Assembly (NCBI GenBank): GCA_963708575.1
Contig: CAVPTB010000007.1
Span: 558,001-622,000, forward strand
DNA length: 64,000 nucleotides
Direction of reading: 5' to 3'
Source: DASVWZ01 sp963708575
GTDB taxonomy: Bacteria; Acidobacteriota; Terriglobia; Terriglobales; Acidobacteriaceae
Position numbers and translations under genes: made by a program. Shown one piece after another: positions 43,768-53,794 of the stretch. The first letter of the stretch is position 1; the number at the start of each line of letters is the position of its first letter. The notes beneath the pieces are model-generated. The model ran no database searches. It was not told where the DNA came from and saw only the letters and a program-made list of their open reading frames with translations.

Positions 43768-46700
43768 ATGAAGTATTGGAGAAGGCGTGCGTTTGTCCGT
43801 TGGGAGAGCCTGGTGCGATTGGCTTGTGGGTTGGCATGCCTGATTTTCGGGGCGGATCCAATTTTAAGCCAGACTTTCACTGGCGTCCTTACCCATCACA
43901 ATGACAACGCACGGACCGGTCAAAATCTGAACGAAACGGTCCTCACTCCGCAGAACGTGAATTCCGAGAGTTTCGGGAAGTTATTCTCTTATTCTTTGGA
44001 CGGTCAGGTCTACGCACAACCACTGTATGTCCCCAATGTCAGTATTCCTAATCAGGGCACCCACAATGTGGTTTACGTAGTTACAGAGAACGATAGCGTT
44101 TTTGCCTTCGATGCCGATGGGCTTGTGGCCACTCCTTTGTGGCAAAACAATCTGACGAACCCTGCTCAAGGTGTAACGACACTGCCATGCATTCTCGGGA
44201 GGATGAACAGTCTGACTTGCGGGATTTATCCGGTATACGGGATCACTTCTACACCCGTGATCGATCCCACATCCGGAACAATGTACCTTGTGGCGCGCAC
44301 CCTTGAAAACGGCCAGAGTGTCCAGAGGCTACACACGATCGATATCACCACCGGCGCAGAGAAATTCGGCGGCCCCGTGGTGATTCAGGGCGCCGTGCCT
44401 GGTACAGGCGAGGGAAGCTCCAGGGGAATAGTGACCTTTAATCCGCTTTACGACATTCAACGAGCCGGCCTGCTGCTAGCCAACGGGAATGTTTACATTG
44501 GCTGGGCTGGGTCGGCCCACGGCTGGTTGATGGCCTACAACGCACAGACCCTCGCTCAAGTGGCCGTATTCAACACCACGCCGAACGCTCAGTACGGCGG
44601 AGTGTGGCAGAGCGGCGGCGGCTTGGCGGCCGACAGTCACGGCAATTTGTACGTCGCCGTGGGGGATGCCACATTTGACGCCGACGTCGGCGGAGCGGAC
44701 TACGGCGATACGCTGCTCAAGCTGAGTCCGACTCTGAGCGTGCTCGATTACTTCACGCCCTCGGATCAAGCTTGCCGTAAGACGGATGACCGAGATCTTG
44801 GATCCGGTGGTCCCATGTTACTGCCAACGCAGAACGGGGCGGCACCCAATGAACTCGTGATTGCAGGAAAGGGCGGGTCGCCTTGCGACTACTTCGGTTT
44901 TCAACCGGCCACGCCGATTTATCTCCTGAATCGTGATTCTTTAGGACAGTACAACTCACTCCAGGACCAGGATCTGCAAACGATCGTGGGATCGCCAACG
45001 GGTTACTGGAGCAGTCCAGCCTACTGGGAAGGAACCAATTCCGCGAACGTATACCTGGCGGGCACCAACAAAGGTTCGAGCGGTGACACTCTGGATATGT
45101 ATGAACTGAGTGGAGGGTTGATGTCCACGGCTCCGGTTGCGGAAACTTCAAATTCGTTTCCCATCGGCAGCACGCCTTCTATATCAGCGAATGGCGATAC
45201 CAATGGCATCGTTTGGGCGATAGAACGGTCAGATGGACTGGACGTTCAACCGGGTCAGCTGCCGGCGATACTCTACGCTTACGATGCCAGCAACGTCGCA
45301 TCCATGCTCTATAACAGTGCGCAAGTTCCGCAGCGAGACCAGGGCGGCTGCGGAAACAAGTTTCAGACTCCAACCATTGCAAACGGCAAAGTCTATGTGG
45401 GCACTCAGAATGAGCTAGACGTATTTGGTCTCTTAGGCAACCAGTCTGGACCCGCAGTTTATCTCTCCCAGCCTTGCCTTACATTCGTTCTTCAGGCCGT
45501 GGGAACCAGCAGTAAACCCAAGAAGGTCACGCTGGAAAATAGCGGGGATTCTCCTCTGTCTGTGTCGAGCATAGCAGTCACAGGGACGGCGTCGAGCGAT
45601 TTTTCACAGAGCAACAATTGCGGAAATTCTATTCCCCCGGGCGGAACCTGTGCCATCACCATAGTATTCAGCCCCACGATCAACGCAGCCCGCACCGCCT
45701 TCATCACGATTACTGATAATTCGCCGGGAGCCCCGCATAACATTGCCCTCACGGGGAAGACCTACTTGGCTGGTACGCTGAACGTCTCACCCAGCACCGC
45801 CGGATTCGGCAGCGTCGCCGTTGGCACCAGCAGTCCGGCGACACCAATCACAATCATGAACACAGGGAACATTCCGGTAACGATCAATCAAGTTTCGATC
45901 GCGGGTAAGAATACCGAAGACTTTGTTCAGACCAACAATTGCCCAGCTACTCTGTCTCCCAATTCCACCTGCCAGGCGAGCCTTACATTTGCGCCAACCG
46001 CAAAGGGAGTTCGCACTGCCAGTCTCCAGATAACTGACACGGCCGTAGGTAGTCCACAAGTCATAAGTCTTTCGGGAACAGGCGTCCTTCCAGTGGTCGG
46101 ATTGTACCCACCATCACTGACGTTTCCGGCGACAGGAGTTGGCAAAAAGAGTGCGCCCAAGAACGTGAGATTGACCAACAAGGGTCCGGGAACTCTGCTG
46201 ATTGCCAACATCTCTATCACCGGAACCAACTCTGCGGACTTCGCACAAACTAACAACTGCGGTGGAAGTTTGCCTCTGGGCGGGAGCTGCAACATCGCCA
46301 CGACATTTAGTCCTACCGGAGCAGGGCCGCGGACGGCTACGCTCACGATTGCAGATAACGGCAAGAATGCTCCGCAGAGTCTTGCTCTTCAAGGAATTGG
46401 CAATGCATCTGAGGTTTCCCTCAACCCGCCCAGCGTCAACTTTCCCGACCAGCAAGTAAACACTAGCAGCCCAGTAACTCCTATCACGCTCACTAACACG
46501 GGCAATCAGACTCTGACGATTTCGAGCGTCGTGGTCCAAGGCGATTTTTCGCAGACTAACAACTGCGGAACGAGCCTCCCCGCGGCCGCTGATTGCACCA
46601 TCAGTGTTGTATTCACGCCATCCACAACTGGACTGCGTCAGGGCCAACTCACCATTCAGGACAACGCCCCCGACAGCCCTCAAGCGATTCCTCTGGCTGG

Positions 46701-47943
46701 AAATGGTGTTGCACCATCGGTCTCCGTCGTGCCAGCCAGTCTCACTTTTGTCAGCCAGTACATCTTCACCAGCAGCGCCGCGCAGACGGTTACATTAACC
46801 AACACCGGAACCGGTTCCCTCACACTAAGTAGCATCGTTGCAAGCGGCGATTATCAACAGTCCAACAATTGTGGGGCGAATCTCGCGCCGGGAGGAAGTT
46901 GCTCGGTCTACGTAACCTTTACGCCTACGGTGCTCGGCCCAGATAACGGCTCGCTGACGTTCAACGATAATGCACAGAGCAGTCCTCAGTCGGTCCCGCT
47001 CAGTGGATCTGGTGTGTCGGCGATAGTCTCATTCTCGCCTGCGAGCCTTAGCTTTCCAGGCCAAGACATTTTCACCACTAGCACGCAGCAGACGGTGACC
47101 CTCACCAATGTGGGAACTGCGACGTTAACCATTACTGGCATCAACACCATTGGCGATTTTCAGCAAACCAGCAATTGCGGTTCAGCGCTTCCGGCTGGAA
47201 ATAGTTGCTCGATCTATTTCACTTTCGCCCCAGGCAAGCTGGGCCAGGATAGTGGAAGCGCAATTCTGACCGACAATGCCCTCGACAGTCCGGAAAGCAT
47301 TCCGTTGATCGGAACTGGAGTGACCTCTCGACTTTCGTTTTCGCCCAGCAGCGTGAGCTTCTCTGCCCAAGCGGTTGGCACGACCAGCCCACCTCAGAAC
47401 ATTACGCTAACCAACCTGGGATCGGTGGCGTTGAATATTGCAGGAATTGTGTCGAACAATCCGGACTTTGCTGAAAGCGACAACTGTCTGCCTTCGGTCC
47501 TCGGCGGCGGCTTCTGCACGATCAGCTTGACCTTTACGCCGAGTCAAAACGATCCGGAGAACGCACCCATCACTCTCACGGACGACGCCCCGGACAGTCC
47601 GCAAGTTTTGTTTGCGAGCGGAAACGGAACCGTCGGCGCGGTTTCTCTTTCGCCGGCAAATTTGAGTTTCGGAAGCCAACCTGTAGGAACCACGAGCGCG
47701 CCTCAGACCGTGACCTTAACCAATAGTGGCACGGGAGTGGTGAACATCGCTGGCATCACAGCGGTCAATTCCGACTACGTGCAAAACAACAACTGTGCCG
47801 CGGTTCTGAATCCGGGCGACTTCTGTACGGTCACCGTCACCTTTACCCCAAGTCTCGCAGGAACTGATCCGGGAACAATCAGCATTACGGATGATGCGTC
47901 AGCGAACCCTCAACAGCTGATCGTGAGTGGGAGTGGGAGCTAG
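43768..47943 (+). CDS. Giant exported protein: PQQ-type propeller N-terminus plus eight ASH (choice-of-anchor D) repeats
   Basis: 1391 residues from ATG 43768. A hydrophobic signal segment ends near residue 36 (FGADPILSQ). Residues about 40-550 form a propeller-like domain with pyrroloquinoline-type repeats (VVYVVTENDSVFAFDADG, GNLYVAVGDATFDAD). From about 560 to the end there are eight repeats of about 104 residues, each with a core like SFG-VGTTSAPQTVTLTNSG, then NNC and a second Cys (GTCAITIVFSP). This is the ASH/HYDIN-like choice-of-anchor D pattern, found in acidobacterial surface proteins; the paired Cys may form disulfides. Probably an adhesin or surface protein. It separates hutU from hutI and is bracketed by direct repeats. 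Confidence 0.88.
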   Translation: MKYWRRRAFVRWESLVRLACGLACLIFGADPILSQTFTGVLTHHNDNARTGQNLNETVLTPQNVNSESFGKLFSYSLDGQVYAQPLYVPNVSIPNQGTHNVVYVVTENDSVFAFDADGLVATPLWQNNLTNPAQGVTTLPCILGRMNSLTCGIYPVYGITSTPVIDPTSGTMYLVARTLENGQSVQRLHTIDITTGAEKFGGPVVIQGAVPGTGEGSSRGIVTFNPLYDIQRAGLLLANGNVYIGWAGSAHGWLMAYNAQTLAQVAVFNTTPNAQYGGVWQSGGGLAADSHGNLYVAVGDATFDADVGGADYGDTLLKLSPTLSVLDYFTPSDQACRKTDDRDLGSGGPMLLPTQNGAAPNELVIAGKGGSPCDYFGFQPATPIYLLNRDSLGQYNSLQDQDLQTIVGSPTGYWSSPAYWEGTNSANVYLAGTNKGSSGDTLDMYELSGGLMSTAPVAETSNSFPIGSTPSISANGDTNGIVWAIERSDGLDVQPGQLPAILYAYDASNVASMLYNSAQVPQRDQGGCGNKFQTPTIANGKVYVGTQNELDVFGLLGNQSGPAVYLSQPCLTFVLQAVGTSSKPKKVTLENSGDSPLSVSSIAVTGTASSDFSQSNNCGNSIPPGGTCAITIVFSPTINAARTAFITITDNSPGAPHNIALTGKTYLAGTLNVSPSTAGFGSVAVGTSSPATPITIMNTGNIPVTINQVSIAGKNTEDFVQTNNCPATLSPNSTCQASLTFAPTAKGVRTASLQITDTAVGSPQVISLSGTGVLPVVGLYPPSLTFPATGVGKKSAPKNVRLTNKGPGTLLIANISITGTNSADFAQTNNCGGSLPLGGSCNIATTFSPTGAGPRTATLTIADNGKNAPQSLALQGIGNASEVSLNPPSVNFPDQQVNTSSPVTPITLTNTGNQTLTISSVVVQGDFSQTNNCGTSLPAAADCTISVVFTPSTTGLRQGQLTIQDNAPDSPQAIPLAGNGVAPSVSVVPASLTFVSQYIFTSSAAQTVTLTNTGTGSLTLSSIVASGDYQQSNNCGANLAPGGSCSVYVTFTPTVLGPDNGSLTFNDNAQSSPQSVPLSGSGVSAIVSFSPASLSFPGQDIFTTSTQQTVTLTNVGTATLTITGINTIGDFQQTSNCGSALPAGNSCSIYFTFAPGKLGQDSGSAILTDNALDSPESIPLIGTGVTSRLSFSPSSVSFSAQAVGTTSPPQNITLTNLGSVALNIAGIVSNNPDFAESDNCLPSVLGGGFCTISLTFTPSQNDPENAPITLTDDAPDSPQVLFASGNGTVGAVSLSPANLSFGSQPVGTTSAPQTVTLTNSGTGVVNIAGITAVNSDYVQNNNCAAVLNPGDFCTVTVTFTPSLAGTDPGTISITDDASANPQQLIVSGSGS

Positions 47944-47965
47944 CGCTTCACTTCTGTGGGGGGTG

Positions 47966-48087
47966 CCATACCGTGATAGAGCAGCACCAGCAAAATGGCG
48001 AGTCCGCGCGCCGTATCGAGCTCCGGCATGTAAGCAGCGAACCAATGCAGATTCCCGGCTGGTTCTGTGTTCGTCGGAGTCGCTCAA
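47966..48087 (-). pseudogene. Acyltransferase 5'-end remnant (direct repeat, copy 2)
   Basis: On the minus strand ATG 48030 (read with the GCATGTAAG context) opens MPELDTARGLAILLVLLYHG, identical to the acyltransferase start, then runs into EVKR and a stop, so only about 28 codons survive. The upstream segment is shifted by one base relative to the intact copy. It is about 93 % identical to 43431-43551. It is a truncated duplicate lying directly upstream of hutI. Confidence 0.8.
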
Positions 48088-48180
48088 GAGGTCACCTCAC
48101 ATTACTCCATCTTTTGGGCCAGGAAAAAGACCCGGCTCCGTGTTCCTTCGGGCACTTTCTTCTGCTGGTAGAATTCTCGC

Positions 48181-49503
48181 GTGAAGAAAGATATTGCAGC
48201 CGTCTGCGGCGCAGCGCGAGCACTGTTGCTGGTGAACATAGGCCAGCTTTTGACCCTGCGGTCGGCCTCAGCGAATTCGGCTCCGCGACGCGGATCCAAG
48301 CTCCGGGATCTCGGCATCATCGAAGACGCGGCGGTGCTCTGTGTTGGGGGAAAGATCGTCTCGGTAGGGAAAAGTAAAGACGCGGTACGCGATTCCTGGT
48401 TGAAAAAACATCGCGGCAAAGTTACCGAGATTGATTGCGGACGCCAGGTCGTCCTCCCCGGGTTTGTCGATTCCCATACCCACCCCGCTTTCGTCTTGCC
48501 CCGCCTCATCGACTTCGAAAAACGCATCGCCGGCGCCAGCTACGAGCAGATCGCCGAAGCCGGAGGCGGCATCCGGTCCAGCGTAGATGGAGTACGCAAG
48601 GCAGGGAAGGCCCTTCTAACCCAAAGAGTTTCGGACGCTCTCAATGAAATAGCCGAGTTTGGAACGACCACCGTCGAAGCCAAATCCGGCTACGGATTGT
48701 CCGTAGATTCGGAGTTGAAGTCTCTGCAAGCGATCCATCTGGCAGCCAAGCGCTGGCCTGGAACGGTCATTCCCACCCTTCTTGGCGCACACGTGGTCCC
48801 AAAAGAATTCCAGGGGCGCTCACAAAAGTACGTCGAGCTCGTCTGTACAGAGATGATTCCGCAGGTTGCGCGGCGCAGGCTCGCGCAATTTGTGGATGTC
48901 TTCACCGATCGTGGTGCATTCTCGGCGGAAGAAACGGAGAGGATCTTTGCGGCTGCGGCAAAGCATGGGCTGGCGGTGCGAGCGCATGTTTGCCAACTCA
49001 GTCAGACGTCGTTGCAGCCCTTGTTGCGATTCGATCCCGCGTCTTTCGACCACATGGATCACGTCAGCGATTCGGATATGAAATCTCTCGCTCAACATAA
49101 CACCGTCGCGACGCTCGTTCCGGGGGCTAACTTCTTCCTGAACACCGGAGCATACCCGCCCGCACGAAAGCTGATTGATGCCGGCGTTCCGGTGGCTTTG
49201 GCGACTGACTACAATCCGGGATCTTCTCCTACGCCCAGCATGCCCTTTGTGCTGTCGCTGGCATGCACGCACATGAGAATGTCGGTGGAGGAAGCAGTTT
49301 CGGCAGCCACCATCAACGGGGCGTGGTCTCTGAGAGTGCAAGGCCGCAAGGGTTCAATTGAGCCGGGCAAAGACGCCGATCTGGCGGTTTTTGATGTCGA
49401 AGATTATCGCGAGGTCCCGTACTGGTTCGGCGTGAATCGCTGCGTTTTTACAGTCATGAACGGCACGGTAAGGGCTTCCACGGGTGCCGAAGTTCTGGGG
49501 TGA
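48181..49503 (+). CDS. hutI: Imidazolonepropionase
   Basis: 440 residues from GTG 48181. Amidohydrolase motifs: VLPGFVDSHTHPAF (metal His pair), GGGIRSSVDGVRKAG, AKSGYGLSVDSELK, HVCQLSQTS, DHMDHVSDSDM and ALATDYNPGSSPTPSMP (metal Asp). It hydrolyses imidazolonepropionate to formiminoglutamate, the step after HutU. The N-terminal 20 residues are weakly conserved, so a later start is possible. Only the intergenic remnant and the big ASH gene separate it from the hutU side. Confidence 0.95.
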   Translation: MKKDIAAVCGAARALLLVNIGQLLTLRSASANSAPRRGSKLRDLGIIEDAAVLCVGGKIVSVGKSKDAVRDSWLKKHRGKVTEIDCGRQVVLPGFVDSHTHPAFVLPRLIDFEKRIAGASYEQIAEAGGGIRSSVDGVRKAGKALLTQRVSDALNEIAEFGTTTVEAKSGYGLSVDSELKSLQAIHLAAKRWPGTVIPTLLGAHVVPKEFQGRSQKYVELVCTEMIPQVARRRLAQFVDVFTDRGAFSAEETERIFAAAAKHGLAVRAHVCQLSQTSLQPLLRFDPASFDHMDHVSDSDMKSLAQHNTVATLVPGANFFLNTGAYPPARKLIDAGVPVALATDYNPGSSPTPSMPFVLSLACTHMRMSVEEAVSAATINGAWSLRVQGRKGSIEPGKDADLAVFDVEDYREVPYWFGVNRCVFTVMNGTVRASTGAEVLG

Positions 49504-49638
49504 ACTTCACTGCTCGCATTGGCGTATCTCCTACGGTCGACCTGTGGTCAGAATCGTACGAATCTTGGCGCCCAGCATATTGGCATCTATGCAATCGTTG
49601 ATTCTAGAAATCGATCTAAGTCTTAATCAAGGATAACT

Positions 49639-52269
49639 ATGAAACGAGTTCTTGTTCAGGTAATGTGCGCGATCCTTCTGATTGGCGCGGCGGCAGCGCA
49701 ACGTCTGCCTGAGACCGCGGTTCCCGAGAATTACAAGCTGGCCTTTGCTCCCGACTTCACCAAAGATAATTTTGCCGGCGAAGAGACGCTTTCGATTCGC
49801 GTACTGAAGCCCACTTCCGAGATCGTGCTGAATGCGGCACAGATTGATTTCCAGGAAGTAACCGTTACGAGCGGCGGTAGTTCGCAGAAAGCGAAGGTCA
49901 CGCTCGACGATAAGAAGGAGATGGCAACACTCGCGTTTGACAAGACAATCCAACCCGGCCCGGCCACCATTCGAGTTCGCTTTACCGGCATTCTTAACAA
50001 CGAATTGCGCGGATTCTACCTCGGTAAAGATGACCAGGGACGCAAATATGCCGCGACCCAGTTCGAGGCCACCGACGCGCGACGTGCCTTTCCTTCCTTT
50101 GACGAGCCAAACTACAAGGCCACTTTCGATATCACGGTCACTGCGGACAAGGACATGACCGTCATTTCAAACAGCAAAGCCATTTCGGACACTCCAAGCG
50201 CAGACCGATCAAAACATACCGTGCGCTTCGCCACCACGCCAAAAATGTCTTCTTACCTGGCCGCGATGGTCGTGGGAAATTTTGAATATATCGAGGGTTC
50301 CTCGGACGGTATTCCCATCCGCGTGTACACGAGTCCGGGCAAGAAAGAGCTTGGAACGTTTGCTCTGCAAGCCGCGGAAAACTTCATGCGCTATTACAAC
50401 CATTATTTTGGAATCAAGTATCCCTACGGCAAGCTGGACATGATCGGACTGGCGGACTTTGCCGCTGGCGCCATGGAGAACACCGCCTGCATTACTTACC
50501 GCGAAAGCTTTCTGCTGCTCGATGACAAGCGCGCGGGTGTCGAGGTCCGGAAGAACGTGGCCTCCGGAGTGGCGCACGAAATGGCGCACCAATGGTTCGG
50601 CGACTTGGTGACGATGAAATGGTGGGACGACATTTGGCTCAACGAAGGCTTCGCCACTTGGATGTCGAGCAAGCCACTGGAAGCATGGAAGCCCGAATGG
50701 AACGTGCAGTTGGATGACGTGAACGATCTGGGGCAATCTTTGAATGCCGATTCACTCGTCAACACCCACCCGATACACCAGGACGCCGAGACGCCTGCGC
50801 AAATTCTAGAACTAGCGGACGGAATCACTTATGGCAAGACAGCAGCCGTGTTGCGCATGCTGGAGTTCTACCTCGGCCCGGAGACGTTTCGCGCGGGAGT
50901 GAATGCCTACCTCAAGAAGCACGCCTACGGGAATGCGACGGCAGCCGACTTCTGGGGGGCTCAGACTGAAATTTCACGAAAGCCGGTGGATAAGCTCATG
51001 CCGACCTTTGTGCAACAGCCGGGGGCTCCGTTCGTCAATGTGAAGACACAATGTTCGGGAAACCAGGAAACGGTCTCGGTCGGGCAACAGCGCTACTTCT
51101 ATGACCGTTCTCGCATGGACCAGGGCGGTAGCGAACTGTGGCAAATCCCTTTGTGCGTGAAAGATTCCAATGCACAGAAGGGAAAGGAGCACTGTGAGCT
51201 CCTGACTCAGAAGGAAAACAGCTTTGTTCAGCAGGGGTGCTCTCCGTGGCTTTTCGCCAATGCTGATGCGAAGGGCTTCTATCGCTCGGGATACTCTCCG
51301 GAAGCGGTGGGCGCTATGGCCAAGGCTGCCGAGATCTCGCTGAATCCGGCAGAGCGGATCATGCTGCTGTCGGACGTTTGGGCATCCGTGCGGGTTGGAC
51401 GCGAGCCCATCGGAGACTACCTGGCTGTGGCCGAAGGGCTACGTTCCGATCGCACCCTGGCAGTTCTGGATCAGATGTTTCCGCAGCTGGATTTTATCGG
51501 ACGATACCTGGTTGACGATGCCGACCGCTCGACTTACGAACTCTGGTTGCGACAGCTGTTGGCCCCCATGGTAAAGGAGGTCGGATGGGAGTCGAAGGCC
51601 GGCGAAACAGCGGAGCAGATCGGGCTTCGGGTGCGGCTCCTCCACCTGCTCGGCTATACGGCCCGCGATCCCGAGGTTGGAGCTTTGGCGCGCAAGTGGG
51701 CGGACCAGGCCATGGACAATCCCACTTCGGTGAACGATGAAATTGCTGACGAGTCCCTGAGAATCGCTGCGCTGTCTGGCGACGCGGCTTTCTACGACAA
51801 AATCATGGCTCACTTGAAGACTGCCAAAACGCCTGAAGAGTATTACGCCTACCAGGGAGCTTTGGCCTCTTTCACCGATTCGAAACTATTGCAGAGAACG
51901 TTGGACTTTGCGATGTCGCCGGAATCGCGATCGCAGGACAGCATGCTGCTCATTGGCCGCATCATGAGGAATCCGGCAGGACAGGCTCTGACTTGGGATT
52001 TTGTGCGCTCGAACTGGTCGTCACTGGAGAAGGCCGCAGGCACGTTCGGTGGAGGCGGCGGGTCGATCGTTGGCTCGACAGGTACTTTCTGTGACGTCCA
52101 GCAACAGGAGGAAGTGAAAGACTTCTTCACCACCCACAGTGCCCCCGCGACAGAGCGAACGCTCAAGCAGGCTTTAGAACGGATCGGTTATTGCGTTGAT
52201 ATCAAACAGAGACAGTCGCCGCTGCTGGCCACTTGGCTTGGGCAACAGACAAATCAGTCAGGACAGTGA
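49639..52269 (+). CDS. Exported M1-family aminopeptidase
   Basis: 876 residues with a signal peptide (about 1-20, ending AAA-QRL). Exopeptidase motif GAMENTACITYRE near 276-288; zinc site HEMAHQWFGD at 313-322 with Glu336 in NEGFA. The C-terminal helical domain (about 540-876) is typical of ERAP/APN-like enzymes; an internal insert (about 440-540) holds GQQRYFYDRSRMDQGG. It would trim N-terminal residues of peptides in the periplasm or outside. A strong terminator follows. Confidence 0.95.
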   Translation: MKRVLVQVMCAILLIGAAAAQRLPETAVPENYKLAFAPDFTKDNFAGEETLSIRVLKPTSEIVLNAAQIDFQEVTVTSGGSSQKAKVTLDDKKEMATLAFDKTIQPGPATIRVRFTGILNNELRGFYLGKDDQGRKYAATQFEATDARRAFPSFDEPNYKATFDITVTADKDMTVISNSKAISDTPSADRSKHTVRFATTPKMSSYLAAMVVGNFEYIEGSSDGIPIRVYTSPGKKELGTFALQAAENFMRYYNHYFGIKYPYGKLDMIGLADFAAGAMENTACITYRESFLLLDDKRAGVEVRKNVASGVAHEMAHQWFGDLVTMKWWDDIWLNEGFATWMSSKPLEAWKPEWNVQLDDVNDLGQSLNADSLVNTHPIHQDAETPAQILELADGITYGKTAAVLRMLEFYLGPETFRAGVNAYLKKHAYGNATAADFWGAQTEISRKPVDKLMPTFVQQPGAPFVNVKTQCSGNQETVSVGQQRYFYDRSRMDQGGSELWQIPLCVKDSNAQKGKEHCELLTQKENSFVQQGCSPWLFANADAKGFYRSGYSPEAVGAMAKAAEISLNPAERIMLLSDVWASVRVGREPIGDYLAVAEGLRSDRTLAVLDQMFPQLDFIGRYLVDDADRSTYELWLRQLLAPMVKEVGWESKAGETAEQIGLRVRLLHLLGYTARDPEVGALARKWADQAMDNPTSVNDEIADESLRIAALSGDAAFYDKIMAHLKTAKTPEEYYAYQGALASFTDSKLLQRTLDFAMSPESRSQDSMLLIGRIMRNPAGQALTWDFVRSNWSSLEKAAGTFGGGGGSIVGSTGTFCDVQQQEEVKDFFTTHSAPATERTLKQALERIGYCVDIKQRQSPLLATWLGQQTNQSGQ

Positions 52270-52291
52270 GTACCAAGTAGCTTCGGATCAA

Positions 52292-52323
52292 CAAACCCCT
52301 CTGGTTCGGAGGGGTTTGTTTTT
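52292..52323 (+). terminator. Rho-independent terminator after the aminopeptidase
   Basis: CAAACCCCTC (52292-52301) pairs perfectly with GAGGGGTTTG (52309-52318) around a 7-nt loop, followed by TTTTT. It lies 23 bases after the stop and just before the converging phosphatase gene. Confidence 0.92.
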
Positions 52324-52354
52324 CGGAAGGCGACTTGTCAGAGTTCCGGGTTCT

Positions 52355-53623
52355 TCACGATTGAACAAAAATCACGGTGGCGTCGTCTCGGAATCCACTG
52401 CCGTTCACGAATAAGCGAACGTCCTCCACAATACTTTCCGCGCACGCTCCGGGTTGCTCCACGTGCGCCTGCAAGCGTTGCGCCCCGTATTCCTCGGCAA
52501 TGTTCTCGGCTTCGGTAATGCCATCGCTGTAGAGCACCAGGCGGGACCCATTCTCCAGCGGAACCGTGCGCTCGGAGTAGGTGCCGTGGGCAATGCCGAG
52601 TGGTAGGCCGCGTTCTGATTCAAGAAAGCGAGAATCGCTGGAGACGAGAAGTGGCTGCGGATGTCCCGCGCTAGAGAAAGTCAGACTCCGGCTCGTGGGA
52701 TCAAGAACTCCATAAATCAATGTCACAAATCGGCCAGGAGGGAAATCCTCGACCAAAAGCTTATTCAGCTTGGTAAGGACTTCTGCTGGACTGCAAGTAG
52801 TCTCAGTAAGCGATCGAAGCATGGCACGCGTGGCCGACATTAACAGTGCTGCAGCAGTACCCTTGCCCGAGACATCCGCTAGAACCAGGCCCCACCGGCC
52901 GTCGCTCATGGGGATAAAGTCGTACCAATCGCCGCCCACAGCGCCCGCAGGAACCGAGAGACCGGAGACTTTGAACCCAGGAATCAAAGGAGACGTCTTG
53001 GGCAACAGCGCTTCCTGGATTTTGCGCGCCTCGCGGGCTTCGCTACTCATGATCTCGCGCTGATCGCGTTCTTGCTGAAAACGGCGCGCATTGTGCACGG
53101 CTACGGCGATCTGATTACAAAGAGCCTGCAACAGCACCAATTGCCCGGGCGCAAACGCATCCAGTTCGTGATGGGAAGTAGTGAAAACCCCTACTAACTG
53201 ACCTTCCACATGTAGCGGAATAGCGACTTCCGAAAGCGTGGTTTCTTCGCAGCCGATGTAGTAGGGATCTTTGCGCACGTCAGGGGCATATCGCATCTGA
53301 CCGGTTGATGCTACGTATCCCACCATGCCTTTCCCGATTTTCAGGCTATGATGGTCGCCGTGGACGTCACAGCCGTCACAGCCGTGCGCGCAGGCGAGAA
53401 CTAGTTCGCGCCGTGCCTCGTCGTGCAAATAAACATCCGCATCGACGCACCCGAACGAACGCGCGACATCGTTGACCACTTTGTCGATGAGTTGATCCAG
53501 GTCGAGGATCGAGTTGATTTTCTGCGCTGCTTTCTGCAGCTTCAGCAGGTCTTCCACCTGTTCGAAAGGCAATGACCGCAGCGTCGAAGAATCGGAGGTA
53601 ATTGCTACTGGGCTGGTTGCCAT
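52355..53623 (-). CDS. GAF-domain PP2C-type serine phosphatase (RsbU/SpoIIE family)
   Basis: 422 residues. A GAF domain spans about 25-185 with an unusual His/Cys-rich stretch ACAHGCDGCDVHGDHH near 77-92, which could bind metal or a cofactor. The phosphatase domain starts at about 205: VGGDWYDFIPM, LVLADVSGKGTAAALLMSAT, GHPQPLL, LVLYSDGITEAEN and FRDDATVIFV give the metal-binding aspartates. Such proteins usually dephosphorylate an anti-sigma-antagonist in a partner-switching pathway. No partner STAS or kinase gene is adjacent. Confidence 0.9.
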   Translation of the reverse strand: MATSPVAITSDSSTLRSLPFEQVEDLLKLQKAAQKINSILDLDQLIDKVVNDVARSFGCVDADVYLHDEARRELVLACAHGCDGCDVHGDHHSLKIGKGMVGYVASTGQMRYAPDVRKDPYYIGCEETTLSEVAIPLHVEGQLVGVFTTSHHELDAFAPGQLVLLQALCNQIAVAVHNARRFQQERDQREIMSSEAREARKIQEALLPKTSPLIPGFKVSGLSVPAGAVGGDWYDFIPMSDGRWGLVLADVSGKGTAAALLMSATRAMLRSLTETTCSPAEVLTKLNKLLVEDFPPGRFVTLIYGVLDPTSRSLTFSSAGHPQPLLVSSDSRFLESERGLPLGIAHGTYSERTVPLENGSRLVLYSDGITEAENIAEEYGAQRLQAHVEQPGACAESIVEDVRLFVNGSGFRDDATVIFVQS

Positions 53624-53794
53624 GGACTAAGCCCTCCTATGACGTAACTACAAGGGGAGATTGCACTTACCCGTAAACATAAGATGTTGGACGGGGTATC
53701 CGCGATTCAATTTTGAGGAGGCGGTGAGCTTTAAGATTGCACCAGCGGGGCGGAGCCTGCGTCGGCAATCCCCAGGCCAAGCTGGTGACTTCGA

